From assembly GCA_035530195.1 (NCBI GenBank), contig DATKVG010000033.1:1-58891 (forward strand): a stretch of 58,891 bases of DNA, read 5' to 3'. This DNA comes from JAPLKX01 sp035530195. GTDB taxonomy: Bacteria; Hydrogenedentota; Hydrogenedentia; Hydrogenedentales; SLHB01. A program made the position numbers and the translations under genes. Below, piece by piece: positions 32,451 through 41,089 of this stretch. The notes beneath the pieces were generated by a model. That model had not been told where the DNA came from. It did not search any database and worked only from the letters and a program-made list of their open reading frames with translations. Numbering within the stretch: the first letter of the stretch is position 1; each line of letters starts with the position of its first letter.

Positions 32451-34691
32451 ATGGAGCAAGATCCCGATCACAAACAAGCCGCCCTGAAAATCTCCGGCAT
32501 GACGTGCGCGGGCTGCGTGCGCAACGTCGAAAACGCCCTCTCCAAGCTTGCGGGCGTCTCATCGGCCAACGTCAACCTCATGACCGAGCAGGCCTCCGTC
32601 GAGTACGAACCCGGCGTGACGAATCTACAGGCGTTGATCAAAGCAGTCGAAAACTCCGGCTACGGCGCGTCCGAGATCAAAACCGCCGCCGAGCCCGAGG
32701 ACGTCGCCGAAACCAACCTGCGCCGCGCATGGCGCCGATTTGTGCTGGCGTGGGCATTGACGCTGCCGCTGCTGCTGGTGATGGTGCTGCACATGACCGG
32801 CCTGTGGGTGCCGCCGTTCCACCAGGTTCTCCAAATCGTGCTGGCGATCCCCGTGCTGGCCGTGGCGGGCGCCGCCACCTACAAATCCGCATTCAAAACG
32901 GCCGCTTATCTCAGCCCCAACATGGACACGCTGATCGCCATGGGCACGCTCGCCGCGTTCATCACGGGCCCGCTCGCCGCGACCGGCCTGCCCGTGGCCA
33001 ACTATGCCGGCGTCGCCGCAATGATTATGGCGTTCCACCTGACGGGCCGTTACCTCGAAGCCTACGCCCGGGGCAGGGCATCGCAGGCGATCCGAAAACT
33101 GCTCGAACTGGGTGCGAAAACGGCCCGCGTCGAGCGGAACGGCCAACTCATCGAAGTCCCGGTTGACCAAATAGCCGTCGGCGACGTCATGGCGATCCGG
33201 CCCGGCGAAAAAATCCCTGCCGACGGCGTCGTCGAGTCCGGCGAGAGCACCGTCGACGAATCGCTGGCAACCGGCGAGTCCCTGCCCGTCGACAAAGCCC
33301 CCGGCGACGAGGTGCTTGGCGCGACTATCAACAAGCTGGGCACGTTCCGCGTCCGTGCGACGCGCGTCGGCCGCGACACGTTCCTCGCCCAAGTGATCCG
33401 CCTCGTGCAGGAGGCGCAGAGCACAAAGGTGCCCATCCAGGCGTTCGCCGACCACGTCACCGCCGTGTTTGTGCCGGTTGTCTTGCTGATCGCGCTAGCG
33501 ACGTTTGCCGCCTGGGTGCTGGTTCCCGGTGCGATGCGGACTGTTGCCGTGTTCGTGCAGCCATACGTGCCGTGGCTGGATCTGTCCGCGTCAAATCTGA
33601 CGCTGGCCGTTTTCGCGGCGGTCGCGGTGCTCGTGATTTCGTGCCCATGCGCGATGGGCCTCGCCACGCCGACCGCCCTCATGGTTGGAACCGGTCTCGG
33701 CGCGACCCGCGGCATCCTGATCCGCCGAGGCGAAGCCATTCAGACCATCCGCTCCGTAGTAACCATCTGCCTCGACAAAACCGGCACGCTCACCCACGGC
33801 CAGCCCGCCGTAACCGGCATCCTCTCCGCCCCCAACGTCAGCAATCATGACGTCCTTTACCTCGCCGGCTCCGTCGAAAATGCTTCCGAGCACCCGATTG
33901 CACGCGCAATTGCGGACCGCGCCCGCACTGACGGCATATCATTAGCCGATGTCGCCGCGTTCGAGGCCGCGCCAGGAAAAGGCGCGCACGCACGCGTCGC
34001 CAGCATCGAGGTGCACGTCGGCAAGGAAGAATACCTGATCGAGGCCGGCATCGACACCGCACCCGTCCGTCCTGCAGTCGAACATTTCCAGAACGACGGC
34101 AAGACTACCGTACTTGTCGCGCGCAACCGCCAAGTCGTCGCCGCAATCGCCGTCGCCGACACCCTCAAGCCCGAGTCGGCACACGCCGTCCACACGCTCG
34201 AGCGGATGGGCCGGCATGTCGTCATGATCACCGGCGACAACGAGCGCACCGCCCAGGCTATCGCGCGCGAGGCCGGCATCACCGACGTGCTGGCCAACGT
34301 GCTCCCTGGCGAGAAGGCCGACGCCGTCAAGAAGCTCCAAGCCGAACGCGGGCTGGTCGCGATGGTCGGCGACGGCATCAATGACGCGGCCGCGCTCGCT
34401 CAGGCTGACGTCGGAATCGCCATCGGCGCCGGGGCCGACGTCGCCATCGAGTCTTCCGACATCACCCTCGTCAGCGGAGATCTAACGGCCCTCGTGACGG
34501 CCATCCGGCTTTCCGAAGCAACGTTCAAGAAGATCCGCCAAAACCTCGTGTGGGCATTCGGCTATAACGTCCTGGCCATCCCCCTGGCCGTGTTGGGCCT
34601 GCTTCACCCTCTGATCGCCGAAGCCGCCATGGCACTCAGCTCGATCAATGTCGTCACCAACTCGCTCCTGCTGCGCCGGTTCCGCCCGTAG
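32451..34691 (+). CDS. Copper-translocating P1B-type ATPase
   Basis: Copper exporter of the inner membrane. ATG 32451 follows AGGAG by nine bases. The 746-aa protein starts with one heavy-metal domain (G-M-T-C-A-G-C, Cys19 and Cys22), then four helices, the actuator domain (DESLATGESLPVDK), the metal-transport CPC site in helix six (Cys398-Pro399-Cys400 in VISCPCAMGLATPTAL), the phosphorylated Asp442 in D-K-T-G-T-L-T, the S-E-H-P nucleotide-domain motif (ASEHPIARAI), and GDGINDAAAL. C-terminal N and S residues (FGYNVLAIPLAV, MALSSINVVTNSL) match P1B-1 copper(I) pumps. No copper regulator or chaperone gene is adjacent. Confidence 0.94.
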   Translation: MEQDPDHKQAALKISGMTCAGCVRNVENALSKLAGVSSANVNLMTEQASVEYEPGVTNLQALIKAVENSGYGASEIKTAAEPEDVAETNLRRAWRRFVLAWALTLPLLLVMVLHMTGLWVPPFHQVLQIVLAIPVLAVAGAATYKSAFKTAAYLSPNMDTLIAMGTLAAFITGPLAATGLPVANYAGVAAMIMAFHLTGRYLEAYARGRASQAIRKLLELGAKTARVERNGQLIEVPVDQIAVGDVMAIRPGEKIPADGVVESGESTVDESLATGESLPVDKAPGDEVLGATINKLGTFRVRATRVGRDTFLAQVIRLVQEAQSTKVPIQAFADHVTAVFVPVVLLIALATFAAWVLVPGAMRTVAVFVQPYVPWLDLSASNLTLAVFAAVAVLVISCPCAMGLATPTALMVGTGLGATRGILIRRGEAIQTIRSVVTICLDKTGTLTHGQPAVTGILSAPNVSNHDVLYLAGSVENASEHPIARAIADRARTDGISLADVAAFEAAPGKGAHARVASIEVHVGKEEYLIEAGIDTAPVRPAVEHFQNDGKTTVLVARNRQVVAAIAVADTLKPESAHAVHTLERMGRHVVMITGDNERTAQAIAREAGITDVLANVLPGEKADAVKKLQAERGLVAMVGDGINDAAALAQADVGIAIGAGADVAIESSDITLVSGDLTALVTAIRLSEATFKKIRQNLVWAFGYNVLAIPLAVLGLLHPLIAEAAMALSSINVVTNSLLLRRFRP

Positions 34692-34751
34692 GCACCGGCT
34701 CTCAGCCGCGTTTTCCAACCCGCGCCGTCCAACCGCAGTGCCGAAGTTCGC

Positions 34752-36125
34752 CTAATTCCTCAGACTCTGCAACGGCGCCGGGATTCGGCCGCCGAAAGAG
34801 ACGAATCGGCTGGATGCGCCGATGTTTCTGATTTCCATGACGCCGGTTTCGCCGAACAGGCCGCCGAACACGGCCCGGTCGTTGACGCCTTTGCCCGGTG
34901 CCGGGATAATCCGGACAGCGGTCGTCTTGCCGTTGATCACGCCAATGGCCATTTCGTCGGCGATGATGGCGCTGAGCGTTTCGGGATCGACGTCGCCGGG
35001 AACGACGATCATATCGAGGCCGACGGAACACACGCTGGTCATGGCTTCGAGTTTCTCGATCGAGAGCGAGCCGGCGGCGGCGGCTTCGGCGAGCGCCCGG
35101 TCTTCGCTCACCGGAATGAATGCGCCGGAGAGACCGCCGACGCTCGATGATGCGAACGCGCCGCCTTTTTTGACGGCGTCGTTGAGGAGGGCGATCGCGG
35201 CGGTGCTGCCGGGCGCCCCGATTTTTGTGATGCCCATGGCTTGAAGAATTTCGCCGACGCTGTCGCCGACGCGCGGGGTTGGGGCGAGCGAGAGATCGAC
35301 TACGCCGAACGGCACACCCAACCGCGCCGCGACTTCCCGGCCCACCAGCTCGCCGACGCGCGTAACGCGAAACGCGGTCCGCTTGATTTCCTCGGAGATA
35401 TGTTCGAGGTCGACGTCGCCGCTGCCGTCCACCAGCCGCTCGACCGCCGCCTTAATAACGCCCGGCCCGCTCACCCCGATGTTGACGACGGTGTCCGGCT
35501 CGCCCGCGCCAAGATACGCGCCCGCCATGAACGGGTTGTCTTCGGGCATGTTGGCGAACACGACCAGTTTCGCCGCGCCGAACCCGTCACGGTCCGCGGT
35601 GAGTTCGGCGGTGCGTTTGATTTGCCGGCCCATCAGGTTTACGGCGTCCATGTTGATCCCGGCCCGCGTGCTGGCGACGTTGACGGACGCGCAGACCCGG
35701 CTCGTGCGGGCAAGGACTTCCGGGATCGACTCGATCAAGTTGCGGTCGCCGCGGCTGAACCCTTTCTGGACGAGCGCCGTGTACCCGCCGACGAGGTCGA
35801 CGCCCACTTGTTCGGTGGCTTCATCGAGCGCGCGCGCCAGCGGCAGGCAGACTTCCGGTCCGTGGGCTTCGAGCAGGGCCTGGGCGGGCGAGATCGCGAG
35901 CCGCTTGTTGACGATCTGGATGCCATACTTGGCGGAAACTTCCTCGCAGCACGGGACAAGGTTCGCCGCAACCGAATGCAGCCGCGACCGCACCTTCCGG
36001 ATCATTCTGCCCGAGTCGCTGTCCGCGCAGCCCAGCAGGTTGACGCCCAGCGTCACCGCGCGGACATCCAGGTTCTCGATCCGCACCATCTCGATTGTTT
36101 TTAGAATGTCTTCAGTCGGAAGCAT
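34752..36125 (-). CDS. UPF0210 / PFL-family protein (DUF711)
   Basis: The start is ATG 36125 with GAGGA seven bases upstream; the frame upstream is an open shadow of the ACT-domain gene. The 457-aa protein matches UPF0210: ILKTIEMVRIENLDVRAVTLGVNLLGC, VVNIGVSGPGVI, GKIGAPG-like ITKIGAPGSTAAIALLNDAVKKGGAFASSSVGGLSGAF in pieces, and SVGLDMIVVPGD. These proteins are distantly related to glycyl-radical enzymes but lack a glycyl-radical motif. In Firmicutes they are regularly encoded directly after a UPF0237 ACT protein, exactly as here (10-base gap). The function is not established. Confidence 0.85.
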   Translation of the reverse strand: MLPTEDILKTIEMVRIENLDVRAVTLGVNLLGCADSDSGRMIRKVRSRLHSVAANLVPCCEEVSAKYGIQIVNKRLAISPAQALLEAHGPEVCLPLARALDEATEQVGVDLVGGYTALVQKGFSRGDRNLIESIPEVLARTSRVCASVNVASTRAGINMDAVNLMGRQIKRTAELTADRDGFGAAKLVVFANMPEDNPFMAGAYLGAGEPDTVVNIGVSGPGVIKAAVERLVDGSGDVDLEHISEEIKRTAFRVTRVGELVGREVAARLGVPFGVVDLSLAPTPRVGDSVGEILQAMGITKIGAPGSTAAIALLNDAVKKGGAFASSSVGGLSGAFIPVSEDRALAEAAAAGSLSIEKLEAMTSVCSVGLDMIVVPGDVDPETLSAIIADEMAIGVINGKTTAVRIIPAPGKGVNDRAVFGGLFGETGVMEIRNIGASSRFVSFGGRIPAPLQSLRN

Positions 36126-36135
36126 CGAAGGTTCC

Positions 36136-36702
36136 TCAGGGTTTCCGGGGGCCGGTGTGGACTTCGAGCGAGTTTGTGGCGGTGAAGATGTTCTGGTGCT
36201 GCAGCGTGAGCGTGATGCCCAGCTCCGCGGCGGTAGATTCGAGTTCGTATCGGAAATCCTTGGCGTCGAGGTCACGCGGAAGCGTGACATGGAAAATGGT
36301 GATGAACCGGCCGTCCCGCACCTCGTTCCAGACGTCGTCGATGTTGACGTCGCGGTCTGCACAGCATCGCGCGAGCCGGCGGACGATGCCCGGCTTGTCG
36401 TCGCCCACGCACGTGATGATGAACGGCTCGCCCTCGGCGGGCGCATGGCCCCGCTCATCGCCGCGCCGCACGATCACGTCAAAACTGCCGGCCTCGCGCA
36501 GCCGTTGTTCGAGCCGATCGGTCGACACGCCGCTCGGAAATCGTGCCGCCACGAGCATCGTAAACCACCCTTGCATGATGGTCTGGCTGGTGGCTTCGAG
36601 GTTGCCGCCCATCGCGTAGACGACTTCGGCGACGTCCGCCACAACACCGCGCCGGTCGGGGCACAACACGCTTATCAGAAGAAGATCGCCCTGCGGACTC
36701 AA
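36136..36702 (-). CDS. Double ACT-domain protein (GcvR / UPF0237-like)
   Basis: The best start is TTG 36702, with GGAGG six bases upstream; ATG 36774 has no ribosome site and lies in low-complexity sequence next to a repeat. The 188-aa product has two ACT domains: LLLISVLCPDRRGVVADVAEVVYAMGGNLEATSQTI in pieces (about 6-80), and PFIITCVGDDKPGIVRRLARCCADRDVNIDDV in pieces (about 95-175). ACT domains bind amino acids and regulate partner enzymes or transcription. The conserved linkage to the UPF0210 gene downstream suggests it is the ligand sensor of that protein. No DNA-binding domain is present. Confidence 0.83.
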   Translation of the reverse strand: MSPQGDLLLISVLCPDRRGVVADVAEVVYAMGGNLEATSQTIMQGWFTMLVAARFPSGVSTDRLEQRLREAGSFDVIVRRGDERGHAPAEGEPFIITCVGDDKPGIVRRLARCCADRDVNIDDVWNEVRDGRFITIFHVTLPRDLDAKDFRYELESTAAELGITLTLQHQNIFTATNSLEVHTGPRKP

Positions 36703-36801
36703 ATTTCGCCTCCCAATTTCTGTCTTAACCAGAAAGCGGCTGAAGAAGTCTATCACACCGGCGTTGGGCAACATAATGAGGTCCACGTTTTGCCGCAGTT
36801 C

Positions 36802-36911
36802 GCGGTGGGGTCGCGCTCCCGCGCGACCGGGCGGCGGCGATCGAGGCGGCGCATGCAAAACCGAAGTCTATTTCGCTACCCCGCGGTCGCGCGGGAGCGC
36901 GACCCCACCGC
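36802..36911. repeat. Perfect 27-bp inverted repeat of the GGTCGCGC family
   Basis: The left arm at 36802-36828 (GCGGTGGGGTCGCGC then TCCCGCGCGACC) is the exact reverse complement of 36885-36911, with a 56-base spacer. Within each arm GGTCGCGC-TCCC-GCGCGACC is itself a hairpin. It lies between the LAB_N gene and the ACT gene. The same family recurs at 53655-53760. Confidence 0.85.
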
Positions 36912-36918
36912 ATTGAAC

Positions 36919-37626
36919 CTAATCGGCCTCTGGAGCCGCAGCCGGCGCCGAGGCGGTTTTCGCGGTGCGGATGAACCAGATGTTGCGCGAGTAGATCAGG
37001 ATGGTGGCGGCGGTTCCCGCGGCAAAGATCCAGTCGTGCCGCTGAACGAAACTGGCGCATTGGAGCAGGCCCGCGACTGCGCTCAAGTACCAGAAGATCG
37101 GCGGCACGACGCTTTTTTTTCGCCATTCCGTGACCAGCCATTGGATAGCGAACCGGGCGAAGAACAGCGCCTGGCCGACGCCCCACACGCCCAGCCAGAA
37201 CCAGTTGCGGCCCGCTTCCTGCGCCGTCATCGCTTGTGTCGCAACATACTCGCGCAGCCACGTCAGCACCATGAAATAGGTCGCTACCACCACGAGCGCG
37301 ATCGCCAACGCGTGGGCGCCGGCGTTGAGGGCGCGCGTGAGCGTGCCGCGCTCGCGCCAGATGTGGACGAGGTTCCTGATGTAGATGAAGATGTTGAAGC
37401 ACAGGCCAAATGCGGCGCCGGGTGAGTTGAGGTGGACGGCGTAGATGAACTGCATGACGCTGCCGCCCGCGCTCATGTACCAGAACGCAACGGGCATGAC
37501 GGACTGTTTCCGGCGTTCGGACGCGATCCACTGGACGTAGAACCGGCCGTAGAAAATGAGCGCCCCGGCCGTCCCGAAAACCGTCCAAAGCGCCGGGACC
37601 GCCGTCCACCCTTCCTGCGGCGTCAT
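36919..37626 (-). CDS. Tandem LAB_N membrane protein (lipid-A-disaccharide synthase N-terminal-like, duplicated)
   Basis: The 235-aa integral membrane protein contains two copies of the LAB_N domain. Copy one (about 10-95) reads FGTAGALIFYGRFYVQWIASERRKQSVMP, VAFWYMSAGGSVMQFIYAV and NIFIYIRNLVHIW in pieces. Copy two (about 145-225) reads GVGQALFFARFAIQWLVTEWRKKSVVP, IFWYLSAVAGLLQCAS and ATILIYSRNIWFI in pieces. Single LAB_N proteins are common beside DPM1-like GT2 genes and are thought to help make or flip lipid-linked sugars. The GT2 gene upstream ends three bases before this start. Confidence 0.85.
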   Translation of the reverse strand: MTPQEGWTAVPALWTVFGTAGALIFYGRFYVQWIASERRKQSVMPVAFWYMSAGGSVMQFIYAVHLNSPGAAFGLCFNIFIYIRNLVHIWRERGTLTRALNAGAHALAIALVVVATYFMVLTWLREYVATQAMTAQEAGRNWFWLGVWGVGQALFFARFAIQWLVTEWRKKSVVPPIFWYLSAVAGLLQCASFVQRHDWIFAAGTAATILIYSRNIWFIRTAKTASAPAAAPEAD

Positions 37627-37629
37627 GGG

Positions 37630-38346
37630 TTACTGTTCCCCTTCGACTTCGGCGGCCACGATTCGTTTCCTGAGCCAGCCGACGCCGACAAGGTCGTAGA
37701 TGCCCCGCCACAACCGGTTGTTGATGCCGTACTTTGAGACGCCGTGGACGCGGGGATGGTGGGTGACTTCGCATTCGCGGATCGACAACCCCGCCTTCCG
37801 CACCATGACGGCGAAAAACCGGTGCTGGCCGTTGAACGGCACGAAATGCTCGATGCACGTGCGCCGGAACCCTTTTGTACCGCAGCCGGCATCGCGGATC
37901 CCGTCGTGAAGAATCATCTCGCGCACCCGGTTGGCAATTCGGCTGGACACACGCCGCACCCACGTGTCGTTGCGTTTGGCCCGGTACCCGCACACGCAGT
38001 CGCACGTCTCGAGCAACTCGAGCATTTTCGGGAAGTCGCACGGATCGTTCTGAAGATCCCCGTCCAGTGTGAGAATAAACTCACCGCGGGCCCGCCGCAT
38101 CCCCGCCAACAAGGCCGCGGACTGGCCGGAGTTGCGCAACAGATGGATCGGCCGGATGCGCGGGTTTTTCTCGGCGGCTTTGGCGAGTTCGGCGCGGGTC
38201 GAGTCGGTGCTGCCGTCGTTCACAAACACGCATTCGTACTCGTAGTCAGGCAGTTGGCCGAAGACGGCTTCGATACGCTCCGCCAGCAACGGGACATTCT
38301 GCTCCTCGTTGTAAAATGGCACAACCACCGACACAAGCGGCTTCAT
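37630..38346 (-). CDS. DPM1/ArnC-like polyprenyl-phosphate glycosyltransferase (GT2)
   Basis: The 238-aa enzyme (ATG 38346, GGAG eight bases upstream) probably transfers a sugar from a nucleotide donor to polyprenyl phosphate at the inner face of the membrane. Motifs: VSVVVPFYNEEQNVPLL, CVFVNDGSTDSTRAEL, LLRNSGQSAALLAGMRRARGEFILTLDGDLQNDP with D-G-D-L-Q-N-D-P, and CGTKGFRR with H-R-F-F. These match DPM1/ArnC-type enzymes without the two C-terminal membrane helices. The adjacent tandem LAB_N protein may handle the lipid-linked product. Confidence 0.88.
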   Translation of the reverse strand: MKPLVSVVVPFYNEEQNVPLLAERIEAVFGQLPDYEYECVFVNDGSTDSTRAELAKAAEKNPRIRPIHLLRNSGQSAALLAGMRRARGEFILTLDGDLQNDPCDFPKMLELLETCDCVCGYRAKRNDTWVRRVSSRIANRVREMILHDGIRDAGCGTKGFRRTCIEHFVPFNGQHRFFAVMVRKAGLSIRECEVTHHPRVHGVSKYGINNRLWRGIYDLVGVGWLRKRIVAAEVEGEQ

Positions 38347-38465
38347 TTCGCCCACTCCAGGACCACGCCCGATTATACAGGACGGGTAAGACTTAAAGGA
38401 AAAGGAAGGGCAAAATTATTCAAAGATTGATCAGACGGATCCGACTGATCGGACGGATCGGTTAT

Positions 38466-39083
38466 TCAAAACCTGATTTCGAAACCCACGCAGAGGTGAG
38501 GTTCGAGCGGGTGTTTCTGGATGATGTCGTATTTTTGTTTTATGAGCGGCCATTCGTCGGGCAGGCAGGCGCAGTAGACGTACTCGGCGCCGACCCGATC
38601 CTGCATGAGGAGGTCCGAAATCTGAGGCGTGGGCTTAATGCGGAACCGGTAATGTCTGCCGATTTCTTTCATCTTCAGCCTGCGGTAGAACCGCTGGGCG
38701 GTCCTGTCCTGCGTCCAGTATTCGAGCCGGTGAAATTCTTTTCGCGCGGCATCTTCCGCGGCGGCATCAATGAGCAGCTTTCCTACGCCAAGTCCTTTGC
38801 ACTCGGGCAGCCGGCCCAGTTCAAGCACGTAACCGCCCCGCGAATCTTTCAAGAAACAGACCTCGCCAGGCGTGTTGTCGTACTGGACGTCGGTGAGGCC
38901 GACGATTCGGCTTTGGCCGTCTTCGTGATCCACGGCCACCAGGCGCGTCGAGGTGTAGCCCTCGTACTTGGGCCGTTCCTGGATGGTGTAATTCCACGCG
39001 TGCGACAGGCTGAGGACGATGGCGTGCACGCGCATCCATTCGGCCCGGTCGTCGTCGCGGTACTCCCTGATTTCAATGTTCAC
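38466..39083 (-). CDS. GNAT-family N-acetyltransferase
   Basis: The GTG start at 39083 overlaps the 3' end of the GT2-TPR gene by 11 bases and has GGAG seven bases upstream. The 205-aa product shows the GNAT core: IEIREYRDDDRAEWMRVH as the first strand-helix, GGYVLELGRLPECKGLGVGKLLIDAAAEDA with the acyl-CoA pyrophosphate loop (C-K-G-L-G-V-G-K), and EYWTQDRTAQRFYRRLKMKEIGRHYRF as the C-terminal part. The acceptor is unknown. Translational coupling to sugar-modifying enzymes suggests a sugar amine. Confidence 0.8.
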   Translation of the reverse strand: MNIEIREYRDDDRAEWMRVHAIVLSLSHAWNYTIQERPKYEGYTSTRLVAVDHEDGQSRIVGLTDVQYDNTPGEVCFLKDSRGGYVLELGRLPECKGLGVGKLLIDAAAEDAARKEFHRLEYWTQDRTAQRFYRRLKMKEIGRHYRFRIKPTPQISDLLMQDRVGAEYVYCACLPDEWPLIKQKYDIIQKHPLEPHLCVGFEIRF

Positions 39084-40140
39084 GGCGCGGCTCCACGTCT
39101 TCGAGCAAGTCGGCGACTTCATCGAGTTTACCCATGGCGGTAGCGGCATCGCGCAGGTTTTCCCGCGCCTCCGCGTAATCCGGCTTGAGTTTGAGTGCAG
39201 CTTTGAAATACGAAATCGCGGTGTCGCGCATGTTCAAATGCCAGAGAACCGCGCCAACGTCGTTGTGGTTTTGGGCATCGAGCGGGTACGCGCTGATGGC
39301 TTGCGCGTAGAGGTTGGCGGCGCCGACAAGGTCGCCGCGGCGCGCCGCGCTCCTCGCGCGACCTGCCAGCCGCCGCGATTTCATGGCCGCTTCGGAATCC
39401 GGGCGGGCGTCGCGCCACTTGTCGAGGAACCGGCGCTCGTTGGAATCGCGCAGGTCCCGCCATTTTTCGTCCGTGATGCCCATGCCGGCGAAGGTCCGGC
39501 TGCCGTAGTGGAAGACAAACGTATCGAGCGCGATGCAGACGCGGTACCCGGCGCAAATAGCCCGCATGCAATAGTCGTCGTCTTCGTAGTTGCCGATCCC
39601 GAACGCTTCGTCGAATACGCCGATCTTTTCGCGGGCGTCTTTGCGGATCATCATGCAGAACCCGACAAGTTTCGGCACATCGCGGACATGCCCCCGCTCC
39701 GTTTCAGCCAGATGGCGCGAGTAAGCCTCGACGCCCTCCATCGAGTCGAACACGAGGTTTGGGATGCACTGCGCGCCGGCGGCGTAGTTGGTCATCGGGC
39801 CGATGAGACCGATGTCGGAACTGGACTCGAGCGCGGCCGTGAGACGGTCGAGCCAGCCCGTGGGCGTCAGGGTGTCGCTGTTGAGCAGGACGGCGTGGCC
39901 TTCGGCGCGTTCGAGGCCGAGGTTGACACCGCCGGCAAACCCCCTGTTTTCGCCGGCGCGGATAACGCCGGCGCCGGCCACGGAATCAAAATACTCGCCA
40001 ACACCGTCGGTGGACCCGTTGTCGACGAGGATCAGCTTGTAAGGCGGCGTGGTGGTCCGCAGCAGCATCTCGACGCACTGCCGGCAGAACTCGAGCTGAT
40101 TAAACGCCGGGATGATTATGGAAACCGGTTCACCGCCCAT
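39073..40140 (-). CDS. Family 2 glycosyltransferase with C-terminal TPR repeats
   Basis: Residues 1 to about 230 are a GT2 domain: VSIIIPAFNQLEFCRQCVEML, LILVDNGSTDG, GENRGFAGGVNLGLERAEGHAVLLNSDT with N-S-D as the metal site, and GIGNYEDDDYCMRAICAGY as the acceptor-site segment, typical of rhamnosyltransferase-like GT2. Residues about 255-335 are tetratricopeptide repeats (ARRGDLVGAANLYAQAISAYPLD; AVLWHLNMRDTAISYFKAALKLKPD). Its ATG lies inside the end of the formyltransferase gene and its end overlaps the GNAT start, each by 11 bases. TPRs may dock it to partner enzymes. Confidence 0.87.
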   Translation of the reverse strand: MGGEPVSIIIPAFNQLEFCRQCVEMLLRTTTPPYKLILVDNGSTDGVGEYFDSVAGAGVIRAGENRGFAGGVNLGLERAEGHAVLLNSDTLTPTGWLDRLTAALESSSDIGLIGPMTNYAAGAQCIPNLVFDSMEGVEAYSRHLAETERGHVRDVPKLVGFCMMIRKDAREKIGVFDEAFGIGNYEDDDYCMRAICAGYRVCIALDTFVFHYGSRTFAGMGITDEKWRDLRDSNERRFLDKWRDARPDSEAAMKSRRLAGRARSAARRGDLVGAANLYAQAISAYPLDAQNHNDVGAVLWHLNMRDTAISYFKAALKLKPDYAEARENLRDAATAMGKLDEVADLLEDVEPRREH

Positions 40141-41086
40141 GGGCGTTCAGCCTGTCGCCGGTGCGGAGGATTTGCCAGGGCGCCGGCCACATCCAGGGCA
40201 GCCGCGTCCTGGCAATCGCCGAAACGATCGTGCATGAGCCGTCGGCGACGGCGATTTTGGGCCTTGGCTCGACCGCCAGCACGGTCCCCGGTTCGACGTC
40301 GACCCGCTCTTTCTTGAAATTGCCGCGCATCAGATAGATCGTGTTCCCGCGCCACATGAACCACGGGGTAAAGAATGGCCTGCCGGCGCGCATCAGCCGG
40401 TCGTAATCGTCGGTAGTCCGTGTCCAGTCGATCCGGTAATCGTCCCGGCTGAGCTTGCGGTCGTAGGTAGCTTTAGAGGCGTCTTGCGGAGTCGCGCAGA
40501 TGCCTTTTTTCTCAATCCGGTCCATCACGTCGACCACGTGCTCGCCCGCGACCTCGCACCCCCTGCGGTAAATCGAGAGGGCCGTATCCGCCTGCTCGAC
40601 GGGAAACGGGAACTGGGCGAGGATGTCGCCGGTGTCGATGCTCTCGTCAATCAGGTGGAACGTCAGGCCCGTTTCAGTCTCTTTCTGCAGAATGACGGCG
40701 GAGAACGGGTTGGGCCCCCGGTGCCTGGGGAGCAGTGAGGTGTGGGCGTTGACGCACGCGATGCGCGGCAGCTCCAGGATGGGTTTTTTCAGGATGATGG
40801 CGAACCCGCCGACCAGCAGGATGTCGGGTTCGAGGCGGCGCAGCGGCTCGAGTTCCTGCTCGTCCATCCTGTTGATCCACAGGGTGGGCAGGCCCTTGCG
40901 ATACGCGAGGCCGTTCAGCGTGCTTTCAAACGCGAACGTGCTGGTGGCGAGCCGGAATAGCCCGCGTTTCCAGCCGTGCATCGCCCGCCCGTCCTGGATG
41001 AGCACAACGACCTGGTGCTGGGATTCGAGCAACGACCTCATCATGTTGAGCGCAAGGCTGCCGTTGCCGGCGATGGCGATGCGCAT
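40130..41086 (-). CDS. Formyltransferase-family enzyme (methionyl-tRNA formyltransferase-like, probably sugar N-formyltransferase)
   Basis: The 318-aa protein has the 10-formyl-THF-binding formyltransferase domain with the catalytic triad Asn113, His115 and Asp151 (CVNAHTSLLPRHRGPNPF and DESIDTGDI) and a C-terminal domain of about 90 residues. True methionyl-tRNA formyltransferases share this layout, but the context (glycosyltransferase, GNAT and asparagine-synthase-like genes with overlapping ends) favours formylation of an amino sugar, as in WbkC/VioF-type enzymes. The start is ATG 41086, three bases after the stop of the upstream gene. Confidence 0.82.
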   Translation of the reverse strand: MRIAIAGNGSLALNMMRSLLESQHQVVVLIQDGRAMHGWKRGLFRLATSTFAFESTLNGLAYRKGLPTLWINRMDEQELEPLRRLEPDILLVGGFAIILKKPILELPRIACVNAHTSLLPRHRGPNPFSAVILQKETETGLTFHLIDESIDTGDILAQFPFPVEQADTALSIYRRGCEVAGEHVVDVMDRIEKKGICATPQDASKATYDRKLSRDDYRIDWTRTTDDYDRLMRAGRPFFTPWFMWRGNTIYLMRGNFKKERVDVEPGTVLAVEPRPKIAVADGSCTIVSAIARTRLPWMWPAPWQILRTGDRLNAHGR

Positions 41087-41089
41087 CGC

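Noticed and set aside
35383..37425. 680-codon plus-strand frame spanning three minus-strand genes
   Set aside because: It crosses UPF0210, ACT and LAB_N genes and an inverted repeat and has no family motif.
38430..38465. GATCxGACGGATC-like tandem units before the GNAT gene end
   Set aside because: Short and imperfect; probably low-complexity drift, with no second copy of convincing length in the window.
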